This document shows positions 1 through 10,434 of a stretch of 64,000 nt of DNA, piece by piece (the stretch's first letter is position 1; every line of letters begins with the position of its first letter). The notes under the pieces were generated by a model. It saw only the letters and a list, made by a program, of their open reading frames with translations, was not told the origin of the DNA and made no database searches. The position numbers were made by a program, and so were the translations under genes. The DNA is from Spirochaetales bacterium (GTDB lineage Bacteria > Spirochaetota > Spirochaetia > Treponematales > Treponemataceae), in assembly GCA_029098225.1 (NCBI GenBank), contig JAQXNX010000022.1, forward strand, positions 34,918 through 98,917. Direction: 5' to 3'.

Positions 1-3000
1 GATATTTACGGCTTCTCTATGGTTAATGATGAAACAATCAGTTTTACAGCCGGAAGCGGTATGGACACAATTGCTCCTCGTATTACACAGCTGACTGCTG
101 GACGTGGCTTTGAATTTGGACAGTTCCAGGGAATGTATAATTCAAATTTAGTAATGCAGAATTTGAACAATACCTTAACAAAGTTTAAGCTTACAATGGG
201 ATCTAATGATGCAGCATCAAAGCCTCTCTCTGATTCTTTCTTTAATTCTGCAAATGGTATTTACCAGGCGTTTATTAAAAACCGTGTAAGCGATAAGGTT
301 TCTCTCCGCGTTTATGCCGAAGACCTTACCGGAGAAAATTCAACCGACCATCTTGAAAATGATGTTGCCATGGTAGCAATCCGATCTAAGGCTCTTTTCA
401 ATGCAGATGGAACGGCAGCCGCTTCTTCTGCAGACAATACTCTTTCTATGGCTTATATTCCTCAGGGTGATATTGCAGAAATTGGAAGAGCAGTTAATAA
501 GACATATCAGAGACTTGTTCAGGATGAAAGGGCAAGACTTACAGCAAACGGAGACAATTCTTTTGATGATGCTGCTTCTGGTGTAGGATGTCTTTTTGTA
601 TATGATATGGCTTCTATTAATGTTCCGGATGGTTTAATTCAGATTGATGTTGCAGCTATAGATAATATTTCTAACAACGGCTACACAGAATATACAGATT
701 ATACAGAGCAGTTAGGAAACGGATGGGCTTCTGTATTCGTTGTTAAAGATACAACTCCTCCAGCAAAACTTGGTTCTGGAAGAGTAAGCTTTACTCGTAC
801 CGATAATCCTGCAGTTATAGATCTTGATGATTTCTATAATGCAGTTGAATATGAAAAGCTTAAGGTTTCTGTTTCTGGTTCTGCCATTACTGATTATGGC
901 GATACACGTCTCCGTTCTGCAAAAGTATGGTGGATTGTTAAACCAATTGACGATTCAGTTACAGCCGAAAATGTAGGAGAAGTCTTTGAATCTGCTGCTG
1001 ATTCAGAATGGAAGGAAGCAGTTTCTGCAAATACCTTCCAGAACTTTACAGCTCCTTCAGAAGACAATATTGAAGGTCAGCGTTTTGCTTATGCCCTTAA
1101 AGATGATATGGGCAATATTGCTGCCGATATTCTTCCGGAAAGAATTAAGTTTGACTGTACAGATCCTGTTGTTGGTTCGCTTGAATGGATTGCTGATGAA
1201 GGTTCTGCAATTGGTGTTACAACCGGAAACGTACTTAATAATCAGACTCTGGTAATTCCAGTAAGCGAAGAAACTTCTGGAATCGACAAAATAGAACTTT
1301 CTGTAAAGCATGTTGATTCTTTAGGAAATGAAGAACAGGCTTATGATTCTCCATTTGGAGGAAGTTTTGCTGTTACTGTAATAAAAACAAACGGAACTAC
1401 ACAACAGCTTTCTTCTTCAGATTATTCAATTGATACTCAAAACACAAAAGTCCTCAAATTTACAAATCCGGCAACAGACTGGCAAACAATCAAGATTAAG
1501 GGACTTAAGATTGCAGATTCAGCAACAGAAGGTAATTACAAAATAAGAGTAACTGTAAAAGACGCTGCTCTTAATGAAACAACTTCTGCTCAGCCAATTG
1601 AATTAAGCAATGACTCTACAAATCCTGTTATAGAAAAGATTATTGTTCCAAATATTAATAAAGGAATTATTGCCGGAGGAACTACAGATACTTACTGGGC
1701 AGATTATTCAAAGCTTGATACAAGCTCTACAATTCCAAAGACAAATATTTATGTTACATTCAACGAAACTAACTCTGGAGCAAATGTATTTGACTTTACC
1801 GATTCAACAATAAATCTTACATCTGCTACAAAGATTTATAAAGCAAAACTAAATGCTGCAGGAGATGGTTTTGAACCTGATGGTGAAGAACTTGCAGGAA
1901 CTATTTCTGGAAAAGTTCTTACACTTACTTCTTATAATGACATAATGCGAATAAAGGGAAGCTCAGTAACAGTTATTATTACAAATGTTCAGCTTGCACG
2001 AATTACTTCTACTTCTTCAGAAAAGTCTGGAATTAAACTTGTAATTTCTGATAGAGCAACAAACGCTTCTGCAGAAGTAACTTCTATGAATAGTGGAAGT
2101 AATATTACTGCCGCATCTCTTCCTCTTACATTTACAGAATTCAGCTATGATACTGAAACTCCTTCTATATCTTTAAACAGTATAGCGGATAGGGGAACTG
2201 ATGCAAACAGTGTTGCTGCTGATTCCGGCTTTACAAACGAAACTTATATTGATGCCGATTTTAAACTCCAGGAAACTTATTCCGGAGTAACTGCACTTAC
2301 GTTAGACGGTGCAGTATTTGATGAAACAACAACAATCCAGGCTTACCTCAACGGTTGGGTAACAATTGTTAATGCAGGAGATATTACTTCAGCTACTTCT
2401 ACAGTAAGATTTAACAATAAGATAATTGTAGGTTCTGACATATCTGTTAATGTCTGCAATATTAAGCTTCTTCAGGAAAGTGGTGCTTCGCCTTCTGTAA
2501 GTGTAGAAGATGGTTTAAAGACCGTAAAACTTACTGCAACAAGCCTTGGTGGAATTACAAGTACAGTAAATAATTCTTCAACAAAGACGATTACTTACGA
2601 CTCTTTAAGACCTCGCTGGAATGGAAACGGACTTTATACAACTACTCAGTCAACTTCTTCATTTACTGTTAATCCGAATTATGTATGGCCACATCCAAAG
2701 GCTCCTGATGTTGAAGCTTCGCAAAGAGCTTACGGCTTAAAGGATGAAGTAGAAGGAAATACCGCTGGAGATCTTTACTTCTATGTAGCTCAAGATGGCG
2801 CATTTTATGCTGCTCCAATACGTATAGAAGCAGATGTTGAAGAATTAAACAGAAATTCAAATTCAATTTATATAGAAAATGTTTCCGGCTCAACTTATGA
2901 AGGTGTCGGAACTTCTGCAAGTAATTCAGGTCCATTTGCATATCACGGTCTTACACCTGCTGTCGGTGCAAATTGTAAATTTAATACCTATGTAGTTGAT

Positions 3001-6000
3001 AAAGCAGGTAATAAGTCAGATGTAATTACATTCCATATTATAATCGATTCGATTATGCAGAACGATTCAGAAGATTTGAACAGCTATATAGAAATTGAAG
3101 CACCAGACGGTTTTGAAGCTTCTAATATGCATAAGAATCCTGTAAGAAGTTCTACTCTTCAGAATACGAATAATGGTTATGAATATACAGTAAGAGACGA
3201 TTTAAAACCATTTTATATAAGTACTTATGATTATGTACTTAAGAAGTTTGATGCTAATCCATATAAGATAAGAATCAAGCTTGGTAACGGTACTGGAAGT
3301 TATGGAAAAGCTGGAGAAACAACAAGTTCTGCTCCAATAGAAAAATACTCGGTTACTCACTTGTATGATAACTTTAGCAGTACATATCATAGTGTAACAG
3401 GAAATTTAACAGCTTCTTATCTTACAGGAGAATTTATACCTGCGGCACCTGGTTCTGGAAGTAACGGAAAAGCTACCTGGATTGATTATAAAACTGGCGA
3501 AACTAGTCCTGATGGAACAGATATAACAAGTGCTGTAGATTCAAATGGAGATATTGTAATTACTCTTCCAAACAGAAATTGTCCTCCACTTTCACTCTGG
3601 CTTAAAGACGGTTGTGGCAATGAAGGATATGTTCTTATAAGACCAGGCCTGGCTGCTGTTCTGGGAAAGTCTAGTCTTGCAAATTATGAGCATGTTGGCT
3701 GGATAATTGATGGCGAGGTTCAGCAAGGCACAAAGTCTATGAGCTATAGTGGAGTTACCAAGAAGACATTTGATGGTGTTCTTTATTACAAGGGAACTCC
3801 AGTTCTTTCTATTGATAATTCTGATTCTGCTCTCTTCAATAGTTCAGATACAGGATATACCTTGAGAACAAAGCTTATTTCCTGGTCCGGTGCCGGTGCA
3901 ACAGGTCCTGAGAAAAATGATTTTGAAGCAGATACTGGAGCATGGACTTCTATTAAAGCAACTTCTCAATCTTCGTTCAGGTTAGATTTAAATCTTCCTG
4001 CACCTTCTCCAAATACTGCTGCTTCAGAATTGTGGTATATTATGGAAGATACGGTAGGTAACTGCAGTATTACAAAGCTTACAGACGGCACTGCAACAAA
4101 ATGGATGTACGATAACGAAGGCCCTGTTTCTGCTGTAAATTCAAGTGAATATGTTAATACAATTACATCTGACGGGCCTGCAGATTCAAATGGTAATCCG
4201 ACAGGTATAAACTATTATAGTGCAAACTCTACGGTAACTTATAAGATTACCGATGAAGGTTCTGGTATTTACAACGACGGCGATAGAACTTATTCAGATT
4301 CTGAGCGTCAGCAGGAAATTACAAAATCTTCATATGATATTTCATCAAGGCTTCCAGATTCTTCTATGAAGATAACTATTTCTGGTATTGAAGATTTTGT
4401 TGGTAATACTTCATCTATGGGATTTACAAAGAATAATGTAAGTAACTGGTTAAAGCAGAGTGTTCCTGAACTGGACCTTTCTACTTCTAACCTTAATAAT
4501 TCTCAATTAACTGCTAAAATAGAAGCTGGCGATCATAATTCTGGTATGGATAACTGGAATGACTGGGGAATCAGCCGTTCATATACAGCTTCTGATAAAA
4601 CTTACAAAATTACAGCTACTAAATATCGCTATAAGATGTATGTAAAACTTAATGCAAAATGGCATGAAAATGATTCAAGCTCTTATACAACTTCGGAATC
4701 TAAAGATTTACTTGGCTGGATTGTAAGAACAACTCCTCTTTCTGATACAGCTTCTAATCCTGCCGACAAATTCAAGTCTTTCTATAGTGCTTCTCTTGTT
4801 GGCAGCGAAATTACAAGTATATCTGATAATAAATATTTATTCGAAAAAACTGATGATACAGAATGGAATTCTTTTGCACCAGTAACTTATTTCTATCCTG
4901 TAAATAAAGCCGGACTTATTTGTAAAACTCCTGTTATTGTAAGATTTGAAGCTAATGTTTCTCCGTCAATAAAAACAGATTCAATTTCGTATCCGAATGT
5001 CGGTTCTTATGTAAATGGTAATGAAAAGATTAACTACTTAAAGGCAACCTCTAAATTTAAATTTACAACAAACGATAATACACTTTCAAAATGCGATATA
5101 ATGATTGGCGGCCAGTATAGCAATGATAAGTGGACTTATACAAATTCTTCTACAGGTTTGGAGAAGAATGGTTATGAATATACTCTTGATTTATCTAAAC
5201 TTGGAACTAATATTTCTGGTAAAGAACTTTGGGTAAAACTGTATACAGAAACTGAATCAACGACATATCGTATTTTTGGACCTTCTGGTGCAAATAACTG
5301 GACATATGATGCAACTGCTCCAGATTTTGCATTAGCTGCTTCTAATCCTGTTACAAAAGTTGAAAGCACCGGTGAACTCTGGCAAAATACATCAACTGAT
5401 GTATATTACTTTAGCAGTAACAATGTTAAGGTTTCGTTCGATTATTCTGCAACTGATATTATTAAGTTTGAAGCAAAAATAGAAAGAGAAGACGATACTT
5501 CAACTCCAGATTTTACAGACATTACTTCTTCATTTGATAAAACAAATAAAACTTATACACTTAACGGCTTAGAAGAAGGAAAGCTATATAAAATAACCTT
5601 CCGTGCAATAGATAAGGCAGAAAATCCAACAACTTTAACAGCTTTAAAACTTCAGAAGGATACAACAGCTCCAACGGGAACAGTTTCTCACACACTTGCA
5701 AAGGCTTCTTCTGGAGCTCCTGTAGAAAACACACATTACAACATAAAAACTGGTACAGAAGACGGGGCAGAAAAACAGACAATTTACTTTAGAAACTCTG
5801 GAACAGACAGATTAACTACTGTTACAATCAGCGTTTCTTCTCCTTCAGATTCCGGCTCTGGTTTAAACAGCGTATATTATACTATAGATGGTGGAACAGA
5901 AACTGCTCTTACAGGCTCTTATAATCTGCCTGTAAGTCTTTCAGAAGGTTTGGAAGCAACCTATAAGATTTATGTAAAAGATAATCTTGGCAATTCTAAA

Positions 6001-8271
6001 CTATTAAAGACTTATGTTGTAAATGGAAATGGTCCTGCAGGAACTGTTTCTTTCACACAGATTACAGGAACAAAACTTTCTGCCGGCACTGCAGAAGATA
6101 CAGATACAATTTATTACAATGCTTCAAATATAACCGAAGTTCAGCTGGCAGTAAGTGGTGTTCAGGATTCCCGTGGAAATACAAATGCAAGTACAGAAAA
6201 TGCGGTTAAGATTTTCTATCAGAAGGGAAGTGCAACTCCAGTTGATATTTCTGGAACTTTAAAGCTGCCTTGCCCTGCAGGCGATACGAATAATACTGCA
6301 ACTTATACAGTTTATGCAGAAGATTCTCTTGGCAATAAGAAGACTCTCAGAAAATATGTTCTTAACGGAAAACTTCCTTCTGGAGCTGTAACTTATTCAG
6401 CAGAGGCTGGAACTGCAATAGATGGCACAGATTCTTCTATTATATATTTTAAGTCTACAGGTTCAGATGCAGTTGCAAAAATTAATCTGACATCAACAGT
6501 AAAGGATGCAGAAGAAAATAATGCGGCTTTGTATTATCAGATAGATGATGGTGCTTTAGTTCCTATGACAGGAACAGAACTTCCTTGTCCTGGTTCATCA
6601 GTATCTTACGAGACAACCTATAAGATTTACGCAAAAGATTCTATTGGAAATACTTCTGCCGTACTTGCAACCTTTACTCTTAAGGGAGCTGCTCCAACAG
6701 GTTCTATAGATTCTTATGTTCTTAAGAAAGATTCAGCTACAGCAGTTGAAGTAAGCGATTCTGCGCCTGGAGATTATATTGCCAGCGTAACACAAGATTC
6801 AAATAATGTTATTACGGCAGTTTCATTTATTTATAATCCGGCTAAAGTAAATAAAATTACTATTACACCAGGAACTATTACGGATTGCGGTTCTGGTTCA
6901 TCTATCGTAATGACAATTGATGGTAATTACGAAATGGATGGCAGCAATATAAAGACTTACTCAACTTCTTCAGCTTTTGATATTGTACTTGGCTCTGACT
7001 GGACAACTAAGAAGGTATATAGAATTTTTGTAAGGGATGCAGCCGGAAATGAGACCCGCTTAATTAAATATGAATTTAAAGCACATGGCTCTGCGCCTGT
7101 AGTAGAAAAAGAAAATGATAAGATTGGTTATACAGGACTTGCTCAGGTTCCAACTTATCCTGGAACTTATAGTGCAGGTAATAAATCTAACTGGATAAAG
7201 TCTTTTGCAAATAACGATTCTGACTACTCGGTTAGTCCTACACCTGTTGAACTCAAATCGGGTAAAATCAAGGTAATTACATATAATGACGGCGTTCCAA
7301 ATTCTAATACATCTGATGTTACTGATTATGTTATAAGACAGGTTGATGCAAATACAAAATTTACTCTGCCGGTAAAGAAATCTTCATTACCTTCTAATAA
7401 TTTGTATTATGGAATTACTTATGGTTCTATAAAAGAATCTGATGTTGAATGGAATGGTCCAGTGGATGTTTCTGGTGGAAAGCTTACAAATATTTCTCTT
7501 GATATGAGTAAGCTTTCTAAGCTCTATACCTTTATATTTGTATGGTATAAGGATGAACTTGGAAATATTTGTGTTCACAATCTTGTTTTCTATAGTACAG
7601 AAGGCTATGCTCAAAACTGGTGGACAAAAGCTGACTATGCAGGAGATGTAAATACAGGAGATTCTTTTGTTACTCCAGACATTTCAATTGACTGCAGAAT
7701 GGCCGGTGGTGCTTTTGGAAGTGCATGGAATTCTCTTGTCGGAGCGGCTGGAACAACTGCTTCAACAGTAAGCTCAGTTGCAGTTACTTACACAGAACCT
7801 GTTACAAGCTCTGTATATAATATAGTAAGGGAAATAACAGTTCCTTTGTCTTCTGTAGCTAAGTCAGCATCTGTGGCTTCGGCAAAAGCTGAAATTATGG
7901 AAGTTCCTGTTGAGGTAAATATATCAGCAGCAAGTTCTGTTACATCAGCTCCTGTTGCGGTTGATCTTGCTGCAGAAACTGAAGCTGTAACTTATGCTGT
8001 GCCTTCTGCTCCTTCAGTTAAAAAAGCATCGGTCAAATCTTCGCGCTCTTCAAAAACTATAGCTTTGGATGTTCAAGAGATTGAGACTGCTCAGGTTCAA
8101 AGTTCAGCTTTGGTACAAAATATTGTAGAAAATGAAGCTCAGACAGAAACTATGAATTTTGCCGGAGCTGTTACAAAAGTAATTGCAGCATTTATCTGCG
8201 CATTACTTCTTAGCATCGGGGGATTTATAATATTCAGACGAAATAAGGTAAATAGAAATGAAGAAAATTAA
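1..8271 (+). CDS. Giant Ig-like repeat surface protein, 5' end outside the window
   Basis: The frame is open from base 1 (the six codons before the first ATG at 19 are sense), so the gene starts upstream and at least 2756 residues are visible. The protein is Ser/Thr/Asn-rich and built from Ig-like modules joined by recurring joints such as KDTTPP, NDSTNP, YDTETP, YDATAP and KDTTAP, typical of bacterial Ig-like (Big) repeats. Three modules near 5680-6700 are tandem copies of about 113 residues, each with a Y-x-(I/V)-Y-x-(K/E)-D-x-(L/I)-G-N motif. After a Ser/Ala/Val-rich stalk the C-terminus has one hydrophobic helix (about 8160-8235) followed by basic RRNK, which suggests anchoring in a membrane with the bulk exported. 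No LPXTG or autotransporter barrel is seen. The stop overlaps the next gene by 14 bases, which suggests translational coupling. An adhesin or envelope scaffold is possible; the function is not known. Confidence 0.8.
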   Translation, partial: DIYGFSMVNDETISFTAGSGMDTIAPRITQLTAGRGFEFGQFQGMYNSNLVMQNLNNTLTKFKLTMGSNDAASKPLSDSFFNSANGIYQAFIKNRVSDKVSLRVYAEDLTGENSTDHLENDVAMVAIRSKALFNADGTAAASSADNTLSMAYIPQGDIAEIGRAVNKTYQRLVQDERARLTANGDNSFDDAASGVGCLFVYDMASINVPDGLIQIDVAAIDNISNNGYTEYTDYTEQLGNGWASVFVVKDTTPPAKLGSGRVSFTRTDNPAVIDLDDFYNAVEYEKLKVSVSGSAITDYGDTRLRSAKVWWIVKPIDDSVTAENVGEVFESAADSEWKEAVSANTFQNFTAPSEDNIEGQRFAYALKDDMGNIAADILPERIKFDCTDPVVGSLEWIADEGSAIGVTTGNVLNNQTLVIPVSEETSGIDKIELSVKHVDSLGNEEQAYDSPFGGSFAVTVIKTNGTTQQLSSSDYSIDTQNTKVLKFTNPATDWQTIKIKGLKIADSATEGNYKIRVTVKDAALNETTSAQPIELSNDSTNPVIEKIIVPNINKGIIAGGTTDTYWADYSKLDTSSTIPKTNIYVTFNETNSGANVFDFTDSTINLTSATKIYKAKLNAAGDGFEPDGEELAGTISGKVLTLTSYNDIMRIKGSSVTVIITNVQLARITSTSSEKSGIKLVISDRATNASAEVTSMNSGSNITAASLPLTFTEFSYDTETPSISLNSIADRGTDANSVAADSGFTNETYIDADFKLQETYSGVTALTLDGAVFDETTTIQAYLNGWVTIVNAGDITSATSTVRFNNKIIVGSDISVNVCNIKLLQESGASPSVSVEDGLKTVKLTATSLGGITSTVNNSSTKTITYDSLRPRWNGNGLYTTTQSTSSFTVNPNYVWPHPKAPDVEASQRAYGLKDEVEGNTAGDLYFYVAQDGAFYAAPIRIEADVEELNRNSNSIYIENVSGSTYEGVGTSASNSGPFAYHGLTPAVGANCKFNTYVVDKAGNKSDVITFHIIIDSIMQNDSEDLNSYIEIEAPDGFEASNMHKNPVRSSTLQNTNNGYEYTVRDDLKPFYISTYDYVLKKFDANPYKIRIKLGNGTGSYGKAGETTSSAPIEKYSVTHLYDNFSSTYHSVTGNLTASYLTGEFIPAAPGSGSNGKATWIDYKTGETSPDGTDITSAVDSNGDIVITLPNRNCPPLSLWLKDGCGNEGYVLIRPGLAAVLGKSSLANYEHVGWIIDGEVQQGTKSMSYSGVTKKTFDGVLYYKGTPVLSIDNSDSALFNSSDTGYTLRTKLISWSGAGATGPEKNDFEADTGAWTSIKATSQSSFRLDLNLPAPSPNTAASELWYIMEDTVGNCSITKLTDGTATKWMYDNEGPVSAVNSSEYVNTITSDGPADSNGNPTGINYYSANSTVTYKITDEGSGIYNDGDRTYSDSERQQEITKSSYDISSRLPDSSMKITISGIEDFVGNTSSMGFTKNNVSNWLKQSVPELDLSTSNLNNSQLTAKIEAGDHNSGMDNWNDWGISRSYTASDKTYKITATKYRYKMYVKLNAKWHENDSSSYTTSESKDLLGWIVRTTPLSDTASNPADKFKSFYSASLVGSEITSISDNKYLFEKTDDTEWNSFAPVTYFYPVNKAGLICKTPVIVRFEANVSPSIKTDSISYPNVGSYVNGNEKINYLKATSKFKFTTNDNTLSKCDIMIGGQYSNDKWTYTNSSTGLEKNGYEYTLDLSKLGTNISGKELWVKLYTETESTTYRIFGPSGANNWTYDATAPDFALAASNPVTKVESTGELWQNTSTDVYYFSSNNVKVSFDYSATDIIKFEAKIEREDDTSTPDFTDITSSFDKTNKTYTLNGLEEGKLYKITFRAIDKAENPTTLTALKLQKDTTAPTGTVSHTLAKASSGAPVENTHYNIKTGTEDGAEKQTIYFRNSGTDRLTTVTISVSSPSDSGSGLNSVYYTIDGGTETALTGSYNLPVSLSEGLEATYKIYVKDNLGNSKLLKTYVVNGNGPAGTVSFTQITGTKLSAGTAEDTDTIYYNASNITEVQLAVSGVQDSRGNTNASTENAVKIFYQKGSATPVDISGTLKLPCPAGDTNNTATYTVYAEDSLGNKKTLRKYVLNGKLPSGAVTYSAEAGTAIDGTDSSIIYFKSTGSDAVAKINLTSTVKDAEENNAALYYQIDDGALVPMTGTELPCPGSSVSYETTYKIYAKDSIGNTSAVLATFTLKGAAPTGSIDSYVLKKDSATAVEVSDSAPGDYIASVTQDSNNVITAVSFIYNPAKVNKITITPGTITDCGSGSSIVMTIDGNYEMDGSNIKTYSTSSAFDIVLGSDWTTKKVYRIFVRDAAGNETRLIKYEFKAHGSAPVVEKENDKIGYTGLAQVPTYPGTYSAGNKSNWIKSFANNDSDYSVSPTPVELKSGKIKVITYNDGVPNSNTSDVTDYVIRQVDANTKFTLPVKKSSLPSNNLYYGITYGSIKESDVEWNGPVDVSGGKLTNISLDMSKLSKLYTFIFVWYKDELGNICVHNLVFYSTEGYAQNWWTKADYAGDVNTGDSFVTPDISIDCRMAGGAFGSAWNSLVGAAGTTASTVSSVAVTYTEPVTSSVYNIVREITVPLSSVAKSASVASAKAEIMEVPVEVNISAASSVTSAPVAVDLAAETEAVTYAVPSAPSVKKASVKSSRSSKTIALDVQEIETAQVQSSALVQNIVENEAQTETMNFAGAVTKVIAAFICALLLSIGGFIIFRRNKVNRNEEN

Positions 8272-9412
8272 AATTCGCTTTTCTGTAATTTTTGTGGTGC
8301 TGGCTTTTTTTGGGGTTGCAGCATATTTTGCGTATGATTTTTTTAAATATCGTATAGATATTGAAAAAGTTTCTTATGCGGATTTCTGGAAAGCAGTTGA
8401 ATATAATGATGTAAGCACCGTAAAATTTGATGGAGATAAAATTCATTTTACAACAAATCTTACCGGAATGCCTTTTATAACGGATAATCCTCATTCTCCG
8501 ATTCTTGAAGAAGAACTTATGAAGCGTGGAATTGAAGTAACTGTTGTAAAAGATGGTGCAGAAATATTTTCGCTTATTTTGGATGTAATATTTTATGTAT
8601 TTTTCTTTGGTGTAATTATTTTTGCATTCAGAAAATTTATTAGTCCGAATACATTTAAGGTTGTTCATAAAACTGGCGTTAAGTTTGATGATGTTGTCGG
8701 TATGGAAAAACTTAAGCGGGATATGGTGCAGGTTATGGAAATAATGAAGAATCCTGCAGAGTTTGCAAAAAAAGGAATTCGCATGCCTAAGGGAATTCTT
8801 CTGGAAGGTGAGCCTGGTAACGGAAAAACTCTTTTTGCAAAGGCTCTTGCTGGAGAAGCCAGAATAAATTTTATTCCTGCAAAAGCAACTGATTTTGAAA
8901 GTATGTTTATGGCAATCGGTCCTATGAAGGTAAAACTTCTTTTTAGAAAAGCCCGTCGTCGTGCTCCATGTATTGTATTTATAGATGAATTTGATGGTAT
9001 TGGTACAATAAGAAATTACAGCGGCTCTGCTCTGGAAACAGAAAATACCCGCATTGTTACTGCACTTTTAAATGAACTTGATGGTTTTGAAGCTTCGAAT
9101 GGTGTGCTTGTAATTGCTGCTACAAACAGTATAAAAGCTCTGGATCCGGCGCTTATAAGACCAGGTCGTTTTGATTCAAAATTAACTGTTCCGTATCCTG
9201 ATGAGGCTGCACGTGCTAAGCTTATAGAAATGTATTCCCGCGGAAAAAAACGTTCTTCCGATTGTTCAACAGAAGCTCTTGTACGTTTATTTAACGGCTA
9301 TTCCTGTGCTAAAATTGAAAGCATTTTAAACGGGGCTGCCCTTTGTGCAAGACAGAATAATCGTGAAGAGATTATTATGGATGATATAAAAGAAGCTGTT
9401 TCTGAATGTTAA
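8258..9412 (+). CDS. FtsH-like membrane AAA+ ATPase lacking the peptidase domain
   Basis: The 384-residue protein has the FtsH N-terminal layout: a helix at about 7-28, a short outside domain, and a second helix at about 104-125. An AAA+ module follows. Walker A is GEPGNGKT (184-191), Walker B is IVFIDEFD (239-246), the pore-loop region reads MFMAIG where FtsH has MFVGVG, and the second region of homology with arginine fingers is DPALIRPGRFD. The protein ends just after the lid domain. FtsH proteases run to about 600-650 residues and carry an HEXXH zinc site, which is absent here. It is therefore probably an unfoldase or chaperone, not a protease. The ATG at 8258 has AAGG upstream and lies inside the end of the giant surface-protein gene, which suggests the two work together, perhaps in export or quality control (inference). 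Confidence 0.8.
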   Translation: MKKIKIRFSVIFVVLAFFGVAAYFAYDFFKYRIDIEKVSYADFWKAVEYNDVSTVKFDGDKIHFTTNLTGMPFITDNPHSPILEEELMKRGIEVTVVKDGAEIFSLILDVIFYVFFFGVIIFAFRKFISPNTFKVVHKTGVKFDDVVGMEKLKRDMVQVMEIMKNPAEFAKKGIRMPKGILLEGEPGNGKTLFAKALAGEARINFIPAKATDFESMFMAIGPMKVKLLFRKARRRAPCIVFIDEFDGIGTIRNYSGSALETENTRIVTALLNELDGFEASNGVLVIAATNSIKALDPALIRPGRFDSKLTVPYPDEAARAKLIEMYSRGKKRSSDCSTEALVRLFNGYSCAKIESILNGAALCARQNNREEIIMDDIKEAVSEC

Positions 9413-9474
9413 TATTTGCAATTTTTTTATACAATTGATAAAATCTACGAACAATAATTTTTAGGGAGAAATTT

Positions 9475-10080
9475 ATGCGAAAATCATTAAAAGCATTTTT
9501 TGCTGCTTTTATATTAGCTTTTGCTGTTCCAGCTTCTGTTTCTGCATTTGAATGGTCAGAGTGCTGGTGTAATTATGGCGGTGGAATTGAAAAGCATGAT
9601 TTTTTAATTAACGTCGATGGTGGTATCTGGTATGATGTATTTGGATATTCACAATTTAATGATTTCTGGTTTATTCCGCCAGTTATGGTAGATGTTCAGT
9701 TTGCACAGCCAATCTGGAAGCTTCCATTTACTTTTGGTGGATATGCAGGTTTTCGTTCATATGGATATAGCTATATTGACCATCATGAATGGATAGATGG
9801 TAAGTATACACCAATTTACCATTCTACATCTTTCTGGGGAATGTTCGTTGGAGCAGAATCAGCTTATCATATTCAGCTTCCGCCAGAGCATCTTGATGTT
9901 TATGTAATTACAAGACTTGGTGCAACCATTCCTTTTATAACTTCACGTTATTGGGATGCTTCTGAATGCTTTAATGCTGGTGGTGCACTCGGAGCAAACT
10001 GGTTCTTTAATGATGTTATAGGCGTGAATTTGGAATTTGGTTATCCAATGACAAAATTTGGATTATCATTAAAATTCTAA
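9475..10080 (+). CDS. Small exported protein, probable outer-membrane beta-barrel
   Basis: The 201-residue protein starts with a clear signal peptide (MRKSLKAFFAAFILAFAVPA, cleavage probably after SVSA at about residue 24). The mature part is rich in Trp, Tyr, Phe and Gly with alternating hydrophobic patterns and ends in Phe (GLSLKF), as outer-membrane barrels often do. Its length would suit an eight-stranded barrel. A Shine-Dalgarno sequence (AGGGAG) lies 7 bases before the ATG. It follows the FtsH-like gene by 62 bases and is closed by a strong terminator at 10101. I do not recognise the family. Confidence 0.7.
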   Translation: MRKSLKAFFAAFILAFAVPASVSAFEWSECWCNYGGGIEKHDFLINVDGGIWYDVFGYSQFNDFWFIPPVMVDVQFAQPIWKLPFTFGGYAGFRSYGYSYIDHHEWIDGKYTPIYHSTSFWGMFVGAESAYHIQLPPEHLDVYVITRLGATIPFITSRYWDASECFNAGGALGANWFFNDVIGVNLEFGYPMTKFGLSLKF

Positions 10081-10100
10081 TAAGATAGAAAAGGGGATTG

Positions 10101-10133
10101 AAAGGGGAAAAACTGTAGTTTTGCCCCTTTTTT
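10101..10133 (+). terminator. Rho-independent terminator
   Basis: A hairpin with arms AAAGGGGAAAAAC and GTTTTGCCCCTTT around the loop TGTA, one internal mismatch, runs into a T-run. It lies 20 bases after the barrel-protein gene and ends that transcription unit. Confidence 0.85.
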
Positions 10134-10161
10134 AATTAAGAGTTTATTACACCCCCTCAAA

Positions 10162-10207
10162 ACGGCGAAGTCAAGCCATTAAGCGTGAGCGAGTCTTGAT
10201 TCGACGT
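10162..10207. repeat. GC-rich intergenic hairpin
   Basis: An imperfect inverted repeat pairs ACGGCGAAGTCAAG with CTTGATTCGACGT around a loop containing a GCGTGAGCGAG motif. Similar GCGAGCG-type GC-rich hairpins recur in this AT-rich window (14565, 53162, 53383 and inside the gene at 55930), so this may be a small member of the same repeat class. The rest of 10134-10240 shows nothing else. Confidence 0.4.
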
Positions 10208-10243
10208 ATTAAAATAGTATTTTTTTTGTTAAAAAGCGTCTTT

Positions 10244-10334
10244 TTGACACTAGATATAGTGGTTTTTCTAGAATTCTAGTGTGAATTGGATTTAAAATGC
10301 TTGATAATTAAATATCATTGCATTATTATATAAT
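10244..10334 (+). promoter_or_regulatory. Promoter region of pflB with palindromic sites
   Basis: The most plausible promoter is TTGATA (10301-10306), a 17-base spacer and TATTAT (10324-10329). Upstream lie TTGACA (10244-10249) and a perfect 12-base palindrome CTAGAATTCTAG (10268-10279). The latter sits within a wider ACACTAG...CTAGTGT inverted repeat (about 10247-10282). These could be operators for anaerobic or redox control of pyruvate formate-lyase; no known regulator consensus (FNR, Rex) fits well. Confidence 0.45.
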
Positions 10335-10370
10335 AAGACCGGTACGGAAAGTTTTTCCATTCCGCGCAAG

Positions 10371-10434
10371 AATCATAAAGGAGTCCTGTTCGGAAATCGG
10401 TAAATTCATGGCTGAGGGAATCATAAAGGAGTCC
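10371..10434 (+). repeat. Tandem 16-bp leader repeat with Shine-Dalgarno cores
   Basis: The same 16 bases (starting AATCATAAAGGAG) occur at 10371-10386 and 10419-10434. Each copy carries AAAGGAG and each lies 23-24 bases upstream of an ATG: the first before a mini-ORF at 10408, the second before pflB at 10455. The pflB ATG has its own nearer AGAGG at 10444-10448. Confidence 0.6.

Noticed and set aside
8258..8271. Programmed frameshift joining the Ig-like protein to the ATPase
   Set aside because: The ATPase has its own ATG with AAGG upstream and a complete FtsH-like N-terminus; no slippery sequence is seen.
10301..10318. FNR box before pflB (TTGAT...ATCA)
   Set aside because: The half-sites are 8 bases apart and not 4, so it does not fit the FNR consensus.
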